The translations under genes were made by a program, and so were the position numbers. This document shows positions 34,758 through 44,844 of a stretch of 64,000 bases of DNA, one piece after another; position 1 is the stretch's first letter, and the number at the start of each line of letters is the position of its first letter. This DNA is from Enterovirga rhinocerotis (GTDB lineage: Bacteria; Pseudomonadota; Alphaproteobacteria; Rhizobiales; Beijerinckiaceae): contig NZ_SNZR01000016.1 in the NCBI RefSeq assembly GCF_004363955.1, positions 124,001-188,000 on the forward strand, in the 5' to 3' direction. Under the pieces are notes generated by a model, which was not told where the DNA came from, searched no databases, and saw only the letters and a list, made by a program, of their open reading frames with translations.

Positions 34758-35757
34758 CGGCCCCGGCCCGGCGGCCTGGGCGTCGTTCGTCGGGACGCTG
34801 CTCTGCGGCGCCCTCGTTCTCTTCGTCGCGCTCTTCGGCTTCGTCGTCGCGTCCGATCCCTACGATACCGGCCGCCTCGCGCTCGTGCGCACGCCCGGCG
34901 TGCCGGCTCAGGGGCCGCGCACGGCCAATGCCAGCCGGGCGCGCGATCCCGCCTTCCAGGGCGCCGTCTTCGGCAATTCGCACATCCAGCTCGTCTCGCC
35001 CGAGCGGCTCGGCGCCGCGACGGGCATCCCCTTCGTCTCGCTGATCGTGCCCGGGACCGGCGCGCGCGAGACGCTTCATCTCCTCGATTACGCCCGGCGC
35101 CGGCATTCGGCCCCGCTCCGCGCCGTCGTCATCGGCATCGACGCGGCCTGGTGCCGGCCGGAGGCCGATCCGCCGCTCGACCATCCCTTCCCGTTCTGGC
35201 TCTACGAGGACAGCCTGGCGCTCTATCTGCGGGGCCTCCTGCGCAGCCAGAGCATCGACGATGCCGTCAAGCGCGCGCGCTACGCGGCCGGCCTCTCGAA
35301 GGCCCGCCGCGCCCGGCCGGACGGCTACTGGGACTACGATTCGGGCCTCGTCTGGTCGGATGCCGTCCAGGGCGCCGCCATCCGGGCTGCGCGGCCGGCG
35401 ACGGCCCCGAACGAGACGGGCGTGTTTCCGGCCCTCGACGAACTCGGCGCGGCGCTCGGGCGGATGCCGCCCACGACCGCCGTCATCCTCGTCCGGCCGC
35501 CGGTCTTCGTGGCCTCGCTGCCGCCGCCGGGGTCGGACCTCGCCCGCTCGGACGCGGCCTGCCGCGACGCGCTCCGGCGAATCGCCTCGGCGCGGCCGCG
35601 GACGCGCGTGGTCGATTGGCTCGTCGACCGCCCCGAAATCCGCATCCCGCAGAATTTCATCGACCCGACGCATTATCGCGGCGATATCGCGCGTGCGCTC
35701 GAAACAGACATCGAAACGTCGCTTCGGGGCCTCGAAACGGCTGCCGGGACGCGGTGA
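34723..35757 (+). CDS. SGNH-hydrolase-like partner of the MBOAT acyltransferase
   Basis: A 344-residue protein with one N-terminal membrane helix (about residues 17-45) and a domain that should lie outside the membrane. VFGNSHIQLVSPERL resembles SGNH block I (GxS, nucleophile Ser), and IDPTHYRGDIARALE resembles the catalytic DxxH block. The fit to AlgX/DltD-like partners is by pattern and position rather than by clear overall similarity. The ATG at 34723 lies inside the MBOAT gene, so the two are coupled. Probable role: transfer of the exported acyl group to the polysaccharide. Confidence 0.72.
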   Translation: MRITSSSISSSDGPGPAAWASFVGTLLCGALVLFVALFGFVVASDPYDTGRLALVRTPGVPAQGPRTANASRARDPAFQGAVFGNSHIQLVSPERLGAATGIPFVSLIVPGTGARETLHLLDYARRRHSAPLRAVVIGIDAAWCRPEADPPLDHPFPFWLYEDSLALYLRGLLRSQSIDDAVKRARYAAGLSKARRARPDGYWDYDSGLVWSDAVQGAAIRAARPATAPNETGVFPALDELGAALGRMPPTTAVILVRPPVFVASLPPPGSDLARSDAACRDALRRIASARPRTRVVDWLVDRPEIRIPQNFIDPTHYRGDIARALETDIETSLRGLETAAGTR

Positions 35758-35844
35758 TCGCGTGTTTCCCGCAGGCTTTGGGCAGGTTGCACAACTTTCG
35801 ACCCATTGCCGCCGCGTCGTGATCGCGTCATGGGCTCAAGACAG

Positions 35845-35874
35845 TTGTCCGGCCACCGTGGTTCGCTGTATAGG
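35845..35874 (+). promoter_or_regulatory. Candidate promoter of dksA
   Basis: TTGTCC (35845-35850) and TATAGG (35869-35874) with an 18-base spacer, 34 bases before the dksA start. The boxes are moderate matches. Confidence 0.35.
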
Positions 35875-35907
35875 CGCGCCCCACAAACCGGCTCGGAGGG
35901 TTTGACG

Positions 35908-36321
35908 GTGGTAAATGAACAGGACGCCTATCGACCTGTCGACGACGAGCCGTTCATGAATGAACGCCAGCGCGAATATTTCAAGCGCAAGCTCGCCGCC
36001 TGGAAGCAGGACATTCTGCGCGAAGCGCAGGATACGCTGGCCGCGCTCGCGAACGAGAACCCGAACCATCCCGATCTGGCCGACCGGGCGTCGTCCGAGA
36101 CGGATCGGGCGATCGAGCTTCGCGCCCGCGACCGGCAGCGCAAGCTGATCTCGAAGATCGATGCGGCCATGGCGCGGATCGAGGAAGGGACCTACGGCTA
36201 TTGCGAGGAGACGGGCGAGCCCATCTCCCTGCGCCGCCTGGAGGCGAGGCCCATCGCCACGCTGTCGCTCGAGGCGCAGGAGCGTCACGAGCGCAAGGAG
36301 CGCATCCACCGCGACGATTGA
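35908..36321 (+). CDS. dksA: RNA polymerase-binding factor DksA, zinc-poor form
   Basis: Binds in the secondary channel of RNA polymerase and, with ppGpp, adjusts transcription of rRNA and amino-acid genes. 137 residues with a long coiled coil (about 25-95) and the C-terminal globule YGYCEETGEPISLRRLEARP. Only one of the four zinc-finger Cys remains (Cys in YGYCEE); the others are Thr, Leu and Ala. This is the usual alphaproteobacterial form. The GTG at 35908 is chosen because GGAGGG lies seven bases before it; the TTG at 35902 is too close. Confidence 0.93.
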   Translation: MVNEQDAYRPVDDEPFMNERQREYFKRKLAAWKQDILREAQDTLAALANENPNHPDLADRASSETDRAIELRARDRQRKLISKIDAAMARIEEGTYGYCEETGEPISLRRLEARPIATLSLEAQERHERKERIHRDD

Positions 36322-36367
36322 GGCCGCCGGCCCCTGCGGGGGCCGCCAGGGCGGCCGTGGAGCGGCT

Positions 36368-38284
36368 TCAGGCCGGCTCCTGTTCCCCGGCCTCGGGCAG
36401 GAACTCGCCGAGGACCTGGAGGCGCTGCAGGCGGGCATAGATGCCGCCCTGCTGGCCGAGCTCCTCATGCGTGCCGCTCTCCGCGATCCGGCCGCCGTCC
36501 AGCACGACGATGCGGTCGGCGTCGCGGATGGTCGAGAGGCGATGCGCGATCACGATGGTCGTGCGCCCGCGCATCAGCGAGCGGATCGCATCCTGGACGA
36601 CGCGCTCCGCCTCGGCGTCGAGCGCACTCGTCGCCTCGTCGAGAAGCAGGATCGGCGCGTCCTTGAGGAAGGCGCGGGCGATCGAGATGCGCTGGCGCTC
36701 CCCGCCCGAAAGCCGCATGCCGCCTGGGCCGACCTCGGTGTCGTAGCCCTGCGGCAGGGCCGAGATGAAGCCGTGCGCCGCCGCGGCCGTCGCCGCCCGC
36801 TCGATCTCCTCGCGGCTCGCCCCCGGGCGGCCGAAGCCGATATTCGCCGCGATCGTGCCCTCGAAGAGGACGGTCTCCTGGGCGACGACGGCGATGGAGG
36901 CGCGCAGGCTCGCGAGCGTGACGTCGCGGACGTCCCGGCCGTCGATGAGGACGCGGCCCGACGTCGCGTCGTAGAGCCGCGGAAGGAGCGAGAGGAGGGT
37001 CGTCTTGCCGGAGCCCGAGCGGCCGACGACCGCCGTGATGCATCCGGCCGGCACGACGAGGTCGATCCCCTCCAGGGCCGGCGGCCCGTTCTCGTAGAAG
37101 AAGCCGACATTCTCGTAGCGGATCTCGCCGGGCGAGACGACGAGGGGCGTCGCGTCCGGCTTGTCCCGGATCGAGGGCCGCTCGTCGAGGATGGCGTAAT
37201 AGCGCTTGAGGGCGGCGGCAGCCTCCTGCACGATCGCGTTGAGGTTGCCGAGCGCCCGCACGGGCTGGGCGGCGATGATGAGGGCGGTGACGAAGCCCGC
37301 GAAATCGCCGACGCTCGAGCGCCCCTCGAGGATGCGCCAGCCGATGATGGCGAGCACGACCGCGACCGCGATCCCGCCGCCGACCTCGAGCAGCGGGTCG
37401 AGCCGCGCCCGCGCATTGGCGGCCTTCATCTTGAGACGGCGCACGCCGTCGAAGGCGGCCGCCGTGCGGTCCTTCAGATAGCCTTCGAGGCCGTACGCCT
37501 TGGCGATCCGTGCCCCGGCGAGGCTCTCGGAGACGAGCGAGGCCATCTGGCCGACCTGCTCCTGGGTCGAGGTCGAGTTCCGGCGCAGCTTCTTGCCGAT
37601 CCGCGCGATGGGATGCGCGACGAAGGGCACGACGCAGGCCGCGACCAGCGTCAGGGCCGGGTCGATCAGGAACATCGCCGCGACGAGCGCCGTCACCGTC
37701 GCGAGCTCGCGCAGGAACACCGTCGAGAGCCGCGTCAGCGCCTCCTTGATATAGGCGAAATCGGTCGTGAAGCGCTGCGTCAGGGCGGCCGGGCTCTCCT
37801 GGCCGAGCCGGGCGAGATCGGCGTCGATCAGGTGCCCGTAGAGCTTCGACTGCATGTCCGCCTCGATCCGGGTCACGACCCGGTTCGTCAGCAGCGTCAT
37901 GGCATAGAGCGCGAAGCCCTTGATCGTGGTCACGAGGATCACGAAGAGGGGGCCGTAGACGATGGCGTCGCGGCGCTCGACGAAGAACCGCGTGAAGCCC
38001 AGATTGATCTTGATCGGATCGCCGGTGCCGTAGCGGTTGGTGAAGGCCTCGAAGGCCGCCTTGATCAGGACCGGGTAGAGGCCGGTCGAGGCGGCGACGA
38101 TCGTGATGAAGACGAGCACGAGCGCCAGCGTGCGCGCATGCGGGCGCACCCAGTCGCGCCACATGCGGCGGACCAGGGCGACGGTGTCGCCCGACGGCAG
38201 GACGTCCACCGGCAGGACGCCGGGGGGCAGGACCCCGGAGGGCTTGGCGCGGCGCTTGAAAAGGGAGCTCACGGCGGGACGCAT
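36368..38284 (-). CDS. ABC transporter, fused permease and ATPase (MsbA/multidrug exporter type)
   Basis: A 638-residue half-transporter. Six membrane helices occupy about residues 50-330. The nucleotide-binding domain has Walker A GRSGSGKTT, Q-loop VVAQETVLFEGT, signature LSGGERQRISIARA, Walker B ILLLDEATSALD and the switch His in IVIAHRLSTI. It acts as a dimer and exports lipids, polysaccharide precursors or drugs; MsbA (lipid A flippase) is one option. The ATG at 38284 leaves a 40-residue Pro/Val-rich leader before the first helix. Confidence 0.92.
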   Translation of the reverse strand: MRPAVSSLFKRRAKPSGVLPPGVLPVDVLPSGDTVALVRRMWRDWVRPHARTLALVLVFITIVAASTGLYPVLIKAAFEAFTNRYGTGDPIKINLGFTRFFVERRDAIVYGPLFVILVTTIKGFALYAMTLLTNRVVTRIEADMQSKLYGHLIDADLARLGQESPAALTQRFTTDFAYIKEALTRLSTVFLRELATVTALVAAMFLIDPALTLVAACVVPFVAHPIARIGKKLRRNSTSTQEQVGQMASLVSESLAGARIAKAYGLEGYLKDRTAAAFDGVRRLKMKAANARARLDPLLEVGGGIAVAVVLAIIGWRILEGRSSVGDFAGFVTALIIAAQPVRALGNLNAIVQEAAAALKRYYAILDERPSIRDKPDATPLVVSPGEIRYENVGFFYENGPPALEGIDLVVPAGCITAVVGRSGSGKTTLLSLLPRLYDATSGRVLIDGRDVRDVTLASLRASIAVVAQETVLFEGTIAANIGFGRPGASREEIERAATAAAAHGFISALPQGYDTEVGPGGMRLSGGERQRISIARAFLKDAPILLLDEATSALDAEAERVVQDAIRSLMRGRTTIVIAHRLSTIRDADRIVVLDGGRIAESGTHEELGQQGGIYARLQRLQVLGEFLPEAGEQEPA

Positions 38285-38386
38285 ACAAGCAGCGCCGGGA
38301 ACCGGCAAATCGGCGGATGGGCGCGGATCGCGCCCTGGCCCATCGTCGCGCTTGCCGGACGGCCAGCGGACGGCTACCTCGCAACC

Positions 38387-38803
38387 ATGGATTCCGGCTT
38401 CACGCTCGATCCGCGGCTCGCGGGCGACACGGTCCCCGTCGGGGACCTGCGGCTGTCGACCGTCCTTCTCGTGGACGATGCCCGCTTTCCCTGGCTGATC
38501 CTGGTCCCGCGCCGGCCCGGCCTCAGCGAACTCACCGACCTCTCGCCGGAGGATGCCGGCACGCTGATGGACGAGATCCGCGTCGCGACGCGCGTGATGC
38601 TGGACCTCGCCAAGCCCGACAAGGTCAATGTCGGCGCGCTCGGCAACGTCGTCGCCCAGTTGCACGTCCATGTGGTCGGGCGCTTCCGCTCCGATCCCGC
38701 CTGGCCCGGCCCGATGTGGGGGCACGGTGCGCGCATGCCCTATCCCTCCCACGCAGCGGCCTCCCTCGCGGACCGCGCCGCCTCCCTCTTCGCGAAGGCC
38801 TGA
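38387..38803 (+). CDS. HIT-domain protein
   Basis: A 138-residue histidine-triad-fold hydrolase acting on nucleotidyl compounds. The triad region reads QLHVHVVGRF: the first His of the usual HxHxH is Gln, while the catalytic middle His and the last His remain. The segment SDPAWPGPMWGHG after it is typical of this alphaproteobacterial branch. Three bases separate it from nudC, so the two nucleotide-hydrolase genes are probably co-transcribed. Confidence 0.88.
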   Translation: MDSGFTLDPRLAGDTVPVGDLRLSTVLLVDDARFPWLILVPRRPGLSELTDLSPEDAGTLMDEIRVATRVMLDLAKPDKVNVGALGNVVAQLHVHVVGRFRSDPAWPGPMWGHGARMPYPSHAAASLADRAASLFAKA

Positions 38804-38806
38804 TCC

Positions 38807-39736
38807 ATGACCCGCCCGCTCGAACTCGGCTTCGCGGCCAATCTCATCGACCGGTCGGGAGCCGAGCGGGAGGCCGAGAGCTATCTCGCCGTGGTGGACA
38901 GCCCGAACACCCTCCATGTCGTGATCGCTGGCGAATCGGCGATCCTCCTCGATCCGGGCGATGGCGGGCCGACCGCCTTCGTCCCGACCGAGGCCTTGGC
39001 GGGCGAGACGGTGATCGAACGCACCTTCCTCGGCCGGCTCGACGGGCGGCCGATCCTCGGAGCGCTGCTCGAAGCCGCGCGCGGGCAGGAATTGAAGGAC
39101 GATCCCGGCTTCTTCGTCTCGGATCTGCGCTCGATCGCCATCGACCGGCCGCTCCCGGCGGGCGAGATCGGCCTCCTCGCCCAGGCGAAGTCGCTGCTGC
39201 ACTGGCATCTGCGCCATCGCCATTGCGCCAATTGCGGCGCCCAGACGGCTCCGGCCCAGGCCGGCCAGCGCCGCGACTGCGCGACCTGCGGCGCCCAGCA
39301 TTTCCCGCGCACCGATCCCGTCACCATCATGCTGATCGCGCGCGGCGACCATTGCCTCCTCGGCCGGCAGGCCCGGTTCGTCCAGGGGAGCTATTCCTGC
39401 CTCGCCGGCTTCGTCTCGCCGGGCGAGACGATCGAGGCTGCGGTGCGGCGTGAGGTGATGGAGGAGGCGGGCATCCGGGTCGGCACGGTGCGCTACATGT
39501 TCTCCCAGCCCTGGCCTTTCCCGTCATCCCTGATGATCGGCTGCATGGGCGAGGCGCTCGACGAGACCCTGACGGTCGATCTCGAGGAACTGGAGGATGC
39601 CCGCTGGTTCCCCCGCGAGGAGGTCGCCGCGATGCTGGAGCGCCGCCACGAGGGCGGGCTGATCACGCCGCCGCCGATGGCGATCGCGCATCACCTGATC
39701 CGCGCCTGGGTCGACGGCGCGACGCCGACCGGATGA
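38807..39736 (+). CDS. nudC: NAD(H) pyrophosphatase / deNADding Nudix enzyme NudC
   Basis: Hydrolyses NADH and removes NAD caps from RNA. 309 residues: an N-terminal domain, a zinc ribbon CANC and CATC (about residues 139-167), and the Nudix domain. The Nudix box runs from GFVSPGETIEAAVRREVMEE to AGI. The NudC-specific SQPWPFPSSLM motif follows, so NAD(H) rather than general Nudix activity is expected. Downstream is a thioesterase gene 22 bases away. Confidence 0.95.
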   Translation: MTRPLELGFAANLIDRSGAEREAESYLAVVDSPNTLHVVIAGESAILLDPGDGGPTAFVPTEALAGETVIERTFLGRLDGRPILGALLEAARGQELKDDPGFFVSDLRSIAIDRPLPAGEIGLLAQAKSLLHWHLRHRHCANCGAQTAPAQAGQRRDCATCGAQHFPRTDPVTIMLIARGDHCLLGRQARFVQGSYSCLAGFVSPGETIEAAVRREVMEEAGIRVGTVRYMFSQPWPFPSSLMIGCMGEALDETLTVDLEELEDARWFPREEVAAMLERRHEGGLITPPPMAIAHHLIRAWVDGATPTG

Positions 39737-39758
39737 CGGCGCGCGGGGAGGGCGGCGC

Positions 39759-40307
39759 ATGAACCTCTGGCTGCGGCTCCTTGCGACGATCTGGGCGGCA
39801 TGGCGCGGCGCGCCGCTCGTGCCGCCGGGCGATGTGTCGCGGATGAACTTCCGGGTCTGGCCGCACGATCTCGACGTCTCGCTGCACATGAACAACGGCC
39901 GCTATCTCGGGATCATGGATCTCGGGCGGCTCGACCTGATCCTGCGCTCCGGCCTCTGGCGGTCGGTCCTGCGCCATCGCTGGACCCCGGTCCTCGACGG
40001 CGCGATCATCCGCTATCGACGCGAATTGCGGGCCTTCAAGCCCTTCCGCCTCGAGACGCGGATCCTCGCCTGGACGGGCGCGACGCTCCTCATCGAGCAG
40101 CGCATGCTGTCGCAGAACCGCGACGGGGCCGAGGTGCTCAACGCCATCGCGATCCATCGCGCCGCCCTCTACGACCGCCGCGCCAAGGCCTATGTCACGA
40201 TCGACCGGCTGATGCGCGAGATCGGGATCGAGGCGACGAGCCCCGAGCTCCCCGACCATGTCGCGGCATTCCTTGCCGCCGAGGACGCGCTGCGCCGGGC
40301 AGGATAG
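39759..40307 (+). CDS. Hotdog-fold thioesterase-family protein
   Basis: A 182-residue protein of the 4-hydroxybenzoyl-CoA thioesterase-like family. FRVWPHDLDVSLHMNNGRYLGIMD is the active-site segment, with the Asp of DLD in the catalytic place and HMNN following. It is the THEM6-like branch found in many proteobacteria, whose substrate is not well known. Third gene of the HIT-nudC-thioesterase run. Confidence 0.87.
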   Translation: MNLWLRLLATIWAAWRGAPLVPPGDVSRMNFRVWPHDLDVSLHMNNGRYLGIMDLGRLDLILRSGLWRSVLRHRWTPVLDGAIIRYRRELRAFKPFRLETRILAWTGATLLIEQRMLSQNRDGAEVLNAIAIHRAALYDRRAKAYVTIDRLMREIGIEATSPELPDHVAAFLAAEDALRRAG

Positions 40308-40334
40308 GACGCGCCCTCACGACGCGTCCGGTTC

Positions 40335-41162
40335 TCACTTCAGCGGAAAACCCATCCTGCGCAGGGCGGGCTTCAGGCCATCGCGCCCGGCGAGCTGGCT
40401 GATCCGGCCGAGCCGGTTGCGGACGCGGTCGGTCCAGCTTCCGCCGCCGCCGTGGCGCGAGCCTTCGAAGGTCGCGTCGTAGGAGGCGAGCAGGTCCGCA
40501 TCGACGCCGGCATCGTAGCGCTCGTCGTGGAAGACGGCCGCCTGGGGCAGGCGCGGCCTGATCCCGGCCGGGACGTCACGGTCGGCATAGCCGACGCAGA
40601 GGCCGAATACCCCCATCGCGCCCGGCGGCAGGCCGAGCGCCGTCGCGACGCCTTCGGGATCGTTCCGGAGCGCGCCGATATAGAGCGTCGAGAGCCCGAG
40701 CGATTCCGCCGCGACGACCGCATTCTGCGCCGCAAGCGCCGCATCGATCGAGGCGACGAGGAAGGTCTCGAAATAGGGCAGGTTCTCCATCGGCTGCCCG
40801 ATCCGCTCCCCGATCCGTCCCGCGCGCGACAGGTCGGCCAGGAAGACCAGGAAGAGAGGGCATTGCTCGACATGCTTCTGGTTCGCCGCGATCGCGGCGA
40901 GCTTCGCGCGCGTTCCGGGATCCGAGACCGCGACGACCGACCAGGTCTGCATGTTGGACGAGGTCGCGGCCGATTGCGCCGCCGCGACGAGGAGCGGCAA
41001 CGTGCCCTCGGGCACGGGATCGGGCTTGTAGGCGCGCACCGAATGGTGGCGCATCAGCAGCGCGATCGTGTCGTTCCACGGGAGGGCCTCCGGGGCCGCT
41101 CCCTGGCCGTAGCGCTCGCGCCAGGCCGCGTCGATGCGCTGCCGAGTCGTATCCGCGTCCAT
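40335..41162 (-). CDS. Nitroreductase-family NADPH-dependent oxidoreductase (NfsA-like)
   Basis: A 275-residue FMN flavoprotein. Flavin-binding segments are MRHHSVRAYKPDPVPEG, AQSAATSSNMQTWSVVAVSD and GLSTLYIGALRNDPEGVA. The length and C-terminal extension suit the NfsA/FrsB type that reduces nitroaromatics, quinones or chromate with NADPH. The ATG at 41162 gives the family N-terminus. It starts 11 bases after the ABC ATPase gene in the same direction. Confidence 0.9.
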   Translation of the reverse strand: MDADTTRQRIDAAWRERYGQGAAPEALPWNDTIALLMRHHSVRAYKPDPVPEGTLPLLVAAAQSAATSSNMQTWSVVAVSDPGTRAKLAAIAANQKHVEQCPLFLVFLADLSRAGRIGERIGQPMENLPYFETFLVASIDAALAAQNAVVAAESLGLSTLYIGALRNDPEGVATALGLPPGAMGVFGLCVGYADRDVPAGIRPRLPQAAVFHDERYDAGVDADLLASYDATFEGSRHGGGGSWTDRVRNRLGRISQLAGRDGLKPALRRMGFPLK

Positions 41163-41172
41163 GCTTGCGTCC

Positions 41173-42798
41173 TTAGGCCGAGGCTTCCGCCGCGAGTTTT
41201 GCGCCGACCTCGTGGCCGCCGGGCACCGCCGCGAGAAGCGCCTTCGTATAGGCGTGTTGCGGGGCGGCGAAGAGGGCATGCGTCGATTGCAGCTCGACGA
41301 TCCTGCCCTTCTGCATCACGGCGATGCGGTCGCACATCTGGGCCGCGACGCGCAGGTCGTGCGTCACGAACAGGATGGCGAGGCCGAGGCGCTTCTGCAG
41401 GTCCTGGAGCAGCCGCAGCACCTGCGCCTGGACGGAGACGTCGAGCGCGGAGACGGGCTCGTCGGCGACGAGGACCTCGGGGTCGAGGGCGAGCGCACGC
41501 GCGATGCCGACGCGCTGGCGCTGACCGCCGGAGAATTCGTGCGGGTAGCGGTCGATCACCTCCGGCCGGAGGCCGACGAGGTCGAGGAGGTTGCGCGCCC
41601 TGGCGAGCGCCTCCTCGCGCGGCACGCCCTGCGCGATCGGTCCCTCGGCGATGATGCGCCCGACGGTGCGGCGCGGGTTCAGCGAGGCGAAGGGGTCCTG
41701 GAAGACCATCTGGATGCGCTTGCGCAGCGGCCGGAACTGGGATTGCGACAGGCGCTCGATATCGGTGTCGCCGATCCGGATCGAGCCGGCATCGGGCTCG
41801 ATCAGGCGCATCACGCAGCGGCTGACGGTCGACTTGCCGGAGCCCGATTCGCCGACGAGGCCGAGCGTCTCGCCGCGCTTGATGGCGAAGGTGACGTCCT
41901 CGGCCGCCCGCACTTCGCGGCCTTTCCGGAAGAAGCCGCGGCCGCGATAGACCTTGTTCAGCCCCTTCACGTCGAAGGCGACCGTCGCGCCCGAGAGGTC
42001 CTTCGCCGGCGGCGGTTCGAGCGAGGGCACGGCCGCGAGGAGGCGCTTCGTGTAGTCGTGCTGCGGGTTGTGCAGCACCTCCTGCGCGGTGCCGCGCTCG
42101 ACGCAGATGCCGTGCTGCAGCACCGCGACCTTGTCGGCGATCTCCGAGACGACGCCGAAATCGTGGGTGATGAAGAGGACGGCGGTGCCGTGCTTCTTCC
42201 GCAGGGCGTCGAGCAGCTTCAGGATCTGGGCCTGGGTGGTGACGTCGAGGGCGGTCGTCGGCTCGTCGGCGATGATGAGCTTCGGCTCCATGGCGAGGGC
42301 CATGGCGATCATGACGCGCTGGCGCTGGCCGCCGGACAATTCGTGCGGATAGGCACGGGCGATGGCCGGCGGGTCGGGCAGGCCGACCTCGGTGATGAGC
42401 TCCAGAGCCCGGGCCCGGCGCTTCGCGCGGTCGAGCGCGTTATGGGCCTCGAAGGTCTCCTCGATCTGCTCGGAGACCCGCATCACCGGGTTCAGCGAGG
42501 TCATCGGCTCCTGGAAGATCATCGAGACGTCGCGGCCGCGCACCGACCGCATCTCCGTCTCGTTGAGCTTGAGGAGATCGCGTCCCTCGAGCCGGATCGC
42601 GCCGCCCGTCGCCTTTACGGCGCGGGGCAGCAGCCCCATCGTCGCGAGCGCCGTCATCGACTTGCCGGAGCCGGATTCGCCGACGACGCAGAGCGTCTCG
42701 CCGCGCTCGACCGTCAGCGACAGGTTCTGGATGGCGAAGGCCCGGTCGCCGGCCATCGGCAATGCGAGGGAGAGGTTGTCGATCTCGAGAACGGCCAT
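41173..42798 (-). CDS. Oligopeptide/dipeptide-type ABC transporter, fused double ATPase (YejF/GsiA-like)
   Basis: A 541-residue protein of two complete ATPase domains. The first has Walker [10 protein letters not shown], signature [14 protein letters not shown] and Walker [13 protein letters not shown]. The second has [23 protein letters not shown] and [11 protein letters not shown]. Each domain also shows the peptide-transporter [10 protein letters not shown] / [10 protein letters not shown] motif. Such proteins energise peptide or glutathione import with a two-gene permease and a binding protein, but none of these is adjacent, so the partners must be elsewhere. Confidence 0.94.
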   Translation of the reverse strand: MAVLEIDNLSLALPMAGDRAFAIQNLSLTVERGETLCVVGESGSGKSMTALATMGLLPRAVKATGGAIRLEGRDLLKLNETEMRSVRGRDVSMIFQEPMTSLNPVMRVSEQIEETFEAHNALDRAKRRARALELITEVGLPDPPAIARAYPHELSGGQRQRVMIAMALAMEPKLIIADEPTTALDVTTQAQILKLLDALRKKHGTAVLFITHDFGVVSEIADKVAVLQHGICVERGTAQEVLHNPQHDYTKRLLAAVPSLEPPPAKDLSGATVAFDVKGLNKVYRGRGFFRKGREVRAAEDVTFAIKRGETLGLVGESGSGKSTVSRCVMRLIEPDAGSIRIGDTDIERLSQSQFRPLRKRIQMVFQDPFASLNPRRTVGRIIAEGPIAQGVPREEALARARNLLDLVGLRPEVIDRYPHEFSGGQRQRVGIARALALDPEVLVADEPVSALDVSVQAQVLRLLQDLQKRLGLAILFVTHDLRVAAQMCDRIAVMQKGRIVELQSTHALFAAPQHAYTKALLAAVPGGHEVGAKLAAEASA

Positions 42799-43092
42799 CG
42801 GATCACCTTTCGCGCGAGGCGCGCTGCCCGCGAGGCGGGCTGGTCGGATCGGCGAGGGCCGCTGTCGAACGCACAGATGTCGTCATCGTCTCGCCGGCTC
42901 CGCTGCGGCTGCCGTCGAGCGGCGGGTTGCAAGGATTAGACCGGCCCGGTTTCCGGCCGTCAACGCTGCATTGCCGGGGCCGGGGGCGGCGGCGGCATCG
43001 AGGGAGGGGTCCAGATCGCCCGACACCGGCGTGCGTCGCAGCACGGCGGCCGGCTGGACGCGGCCGGCAAAGCGCGGCATGCCAGCGCCGCA
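42799..43092. other. Intergenic region between divergent ABC genes
   Basis: A GC-rich stretch of 294 bases with short G/C runs and no gene that I can support. It must contain the promoters of the two divergent ABC genes, but I cannot place them with confidence. Confidence 0.4.
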
Positions 43093-44024
<932 letters not shown>

Positions 44025-44028
<4 letters not shown>

Positions 44029-44786
44029 ACTGGTACGCGCTGCGCGCCATTTACCGGTTCGAGATGAACCGGACCCGGCGCACGCTTCTTCAAAGCATGG
44101 TCTCGCCCGTGATCTCGACGGTGCTCTATTTCGTGGTCTTCGGGGCCGCGATCGGCGGGCGCATCCAGGAGGTCGACGGAGTGCCCTACGGCGCGTTCAT
44201 CGTGCCGGGGCTGATCATGCTCTCGCTCCTGATGCAGAGCGTCTCGAACGCCTCCTTCGCGATCTATTTCCCGCGCTTCACGGGCACGATCTTCGAGCAC
44301 CTGTCGGCGCCCGTCTCGCCCTTCGAGCTGACCTCGGCCTATGTCGCCGCGGCGGCGACGAAATCGGTCATCCTCGGGCTGATCATCCTCGCGACATCGG
44401 CGATCTTCGTCCCGCTCAAGATCGCCCACCCGATCTGGATGGTGTCCTTCCTCGTCCTCACCTCCGTGACCTTCAGCCTGTTCGGCTACGTCATCGGCAT
44501 CTGGGCCGACAGTTTCGAGAAGCTTCAGCTCATCCCGATGCTGATCATCACGCCGCTGACCTTCCTCGGCGGCAGCTTCTATTCGATCGACATGCTGCCG
44601 CCCTTCTGGCGCAGCGTCAGCTTCCTGAACCCGGCCTTCTATCTCGTCTCCGGCTTCCGCTGGAGCTTCTTCGGCACGGCCGAGATCGGGATCGGGATCA
44701 GCCTCACGATGACGCTGATCTTCCTCTTCGCCTGCGCGGGCATCGTCACCTGGATGTTCCGCACGGGGTATCGGCTGAAGCCGTAG
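44025..44786 (+). CDS. ABC-2 type exporter permease
   Basis: A 253-residue permease with six membrane helices, in the order and signature of the ABC-2 family: [38 protein letters not shown] (coupling helix region) and the C-terminal [20 protein letters not shown]. The YadH/NodJ type exports drugs, glycolipids or polysaccharides; the cargo is not shown here. Co-translated with the ATPase. Confidence 0.93.
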
Positions 44787-44787
44787 C

Positions 44788-44818
44788 GTCGCCCCGGCGC
44801 GCTTGGGCCCGGGGCGAC
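44788..44818. terminator. Hairpin between convergent genes
   Basis: A perfect 10-base stem (GTCGCCCCGG with CCGGGGCGAC) and an 11-base loop starts just past the permease stop and ends 27 bases before the 3' end of the binding-protein gene. It may serve both. Confidence 0.5.
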
Positions 44819-44844
44819 AGGTCGGGCGGATCGGAGGCTGGGCC

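Noticed and set aside
36322-36367. GC hairpin between dksA and the ABC exporter as a terminator
   Set aside because: GC-rich pairing is possible, but there is no T tract on either strand and several foldings compete, so it is not listed.
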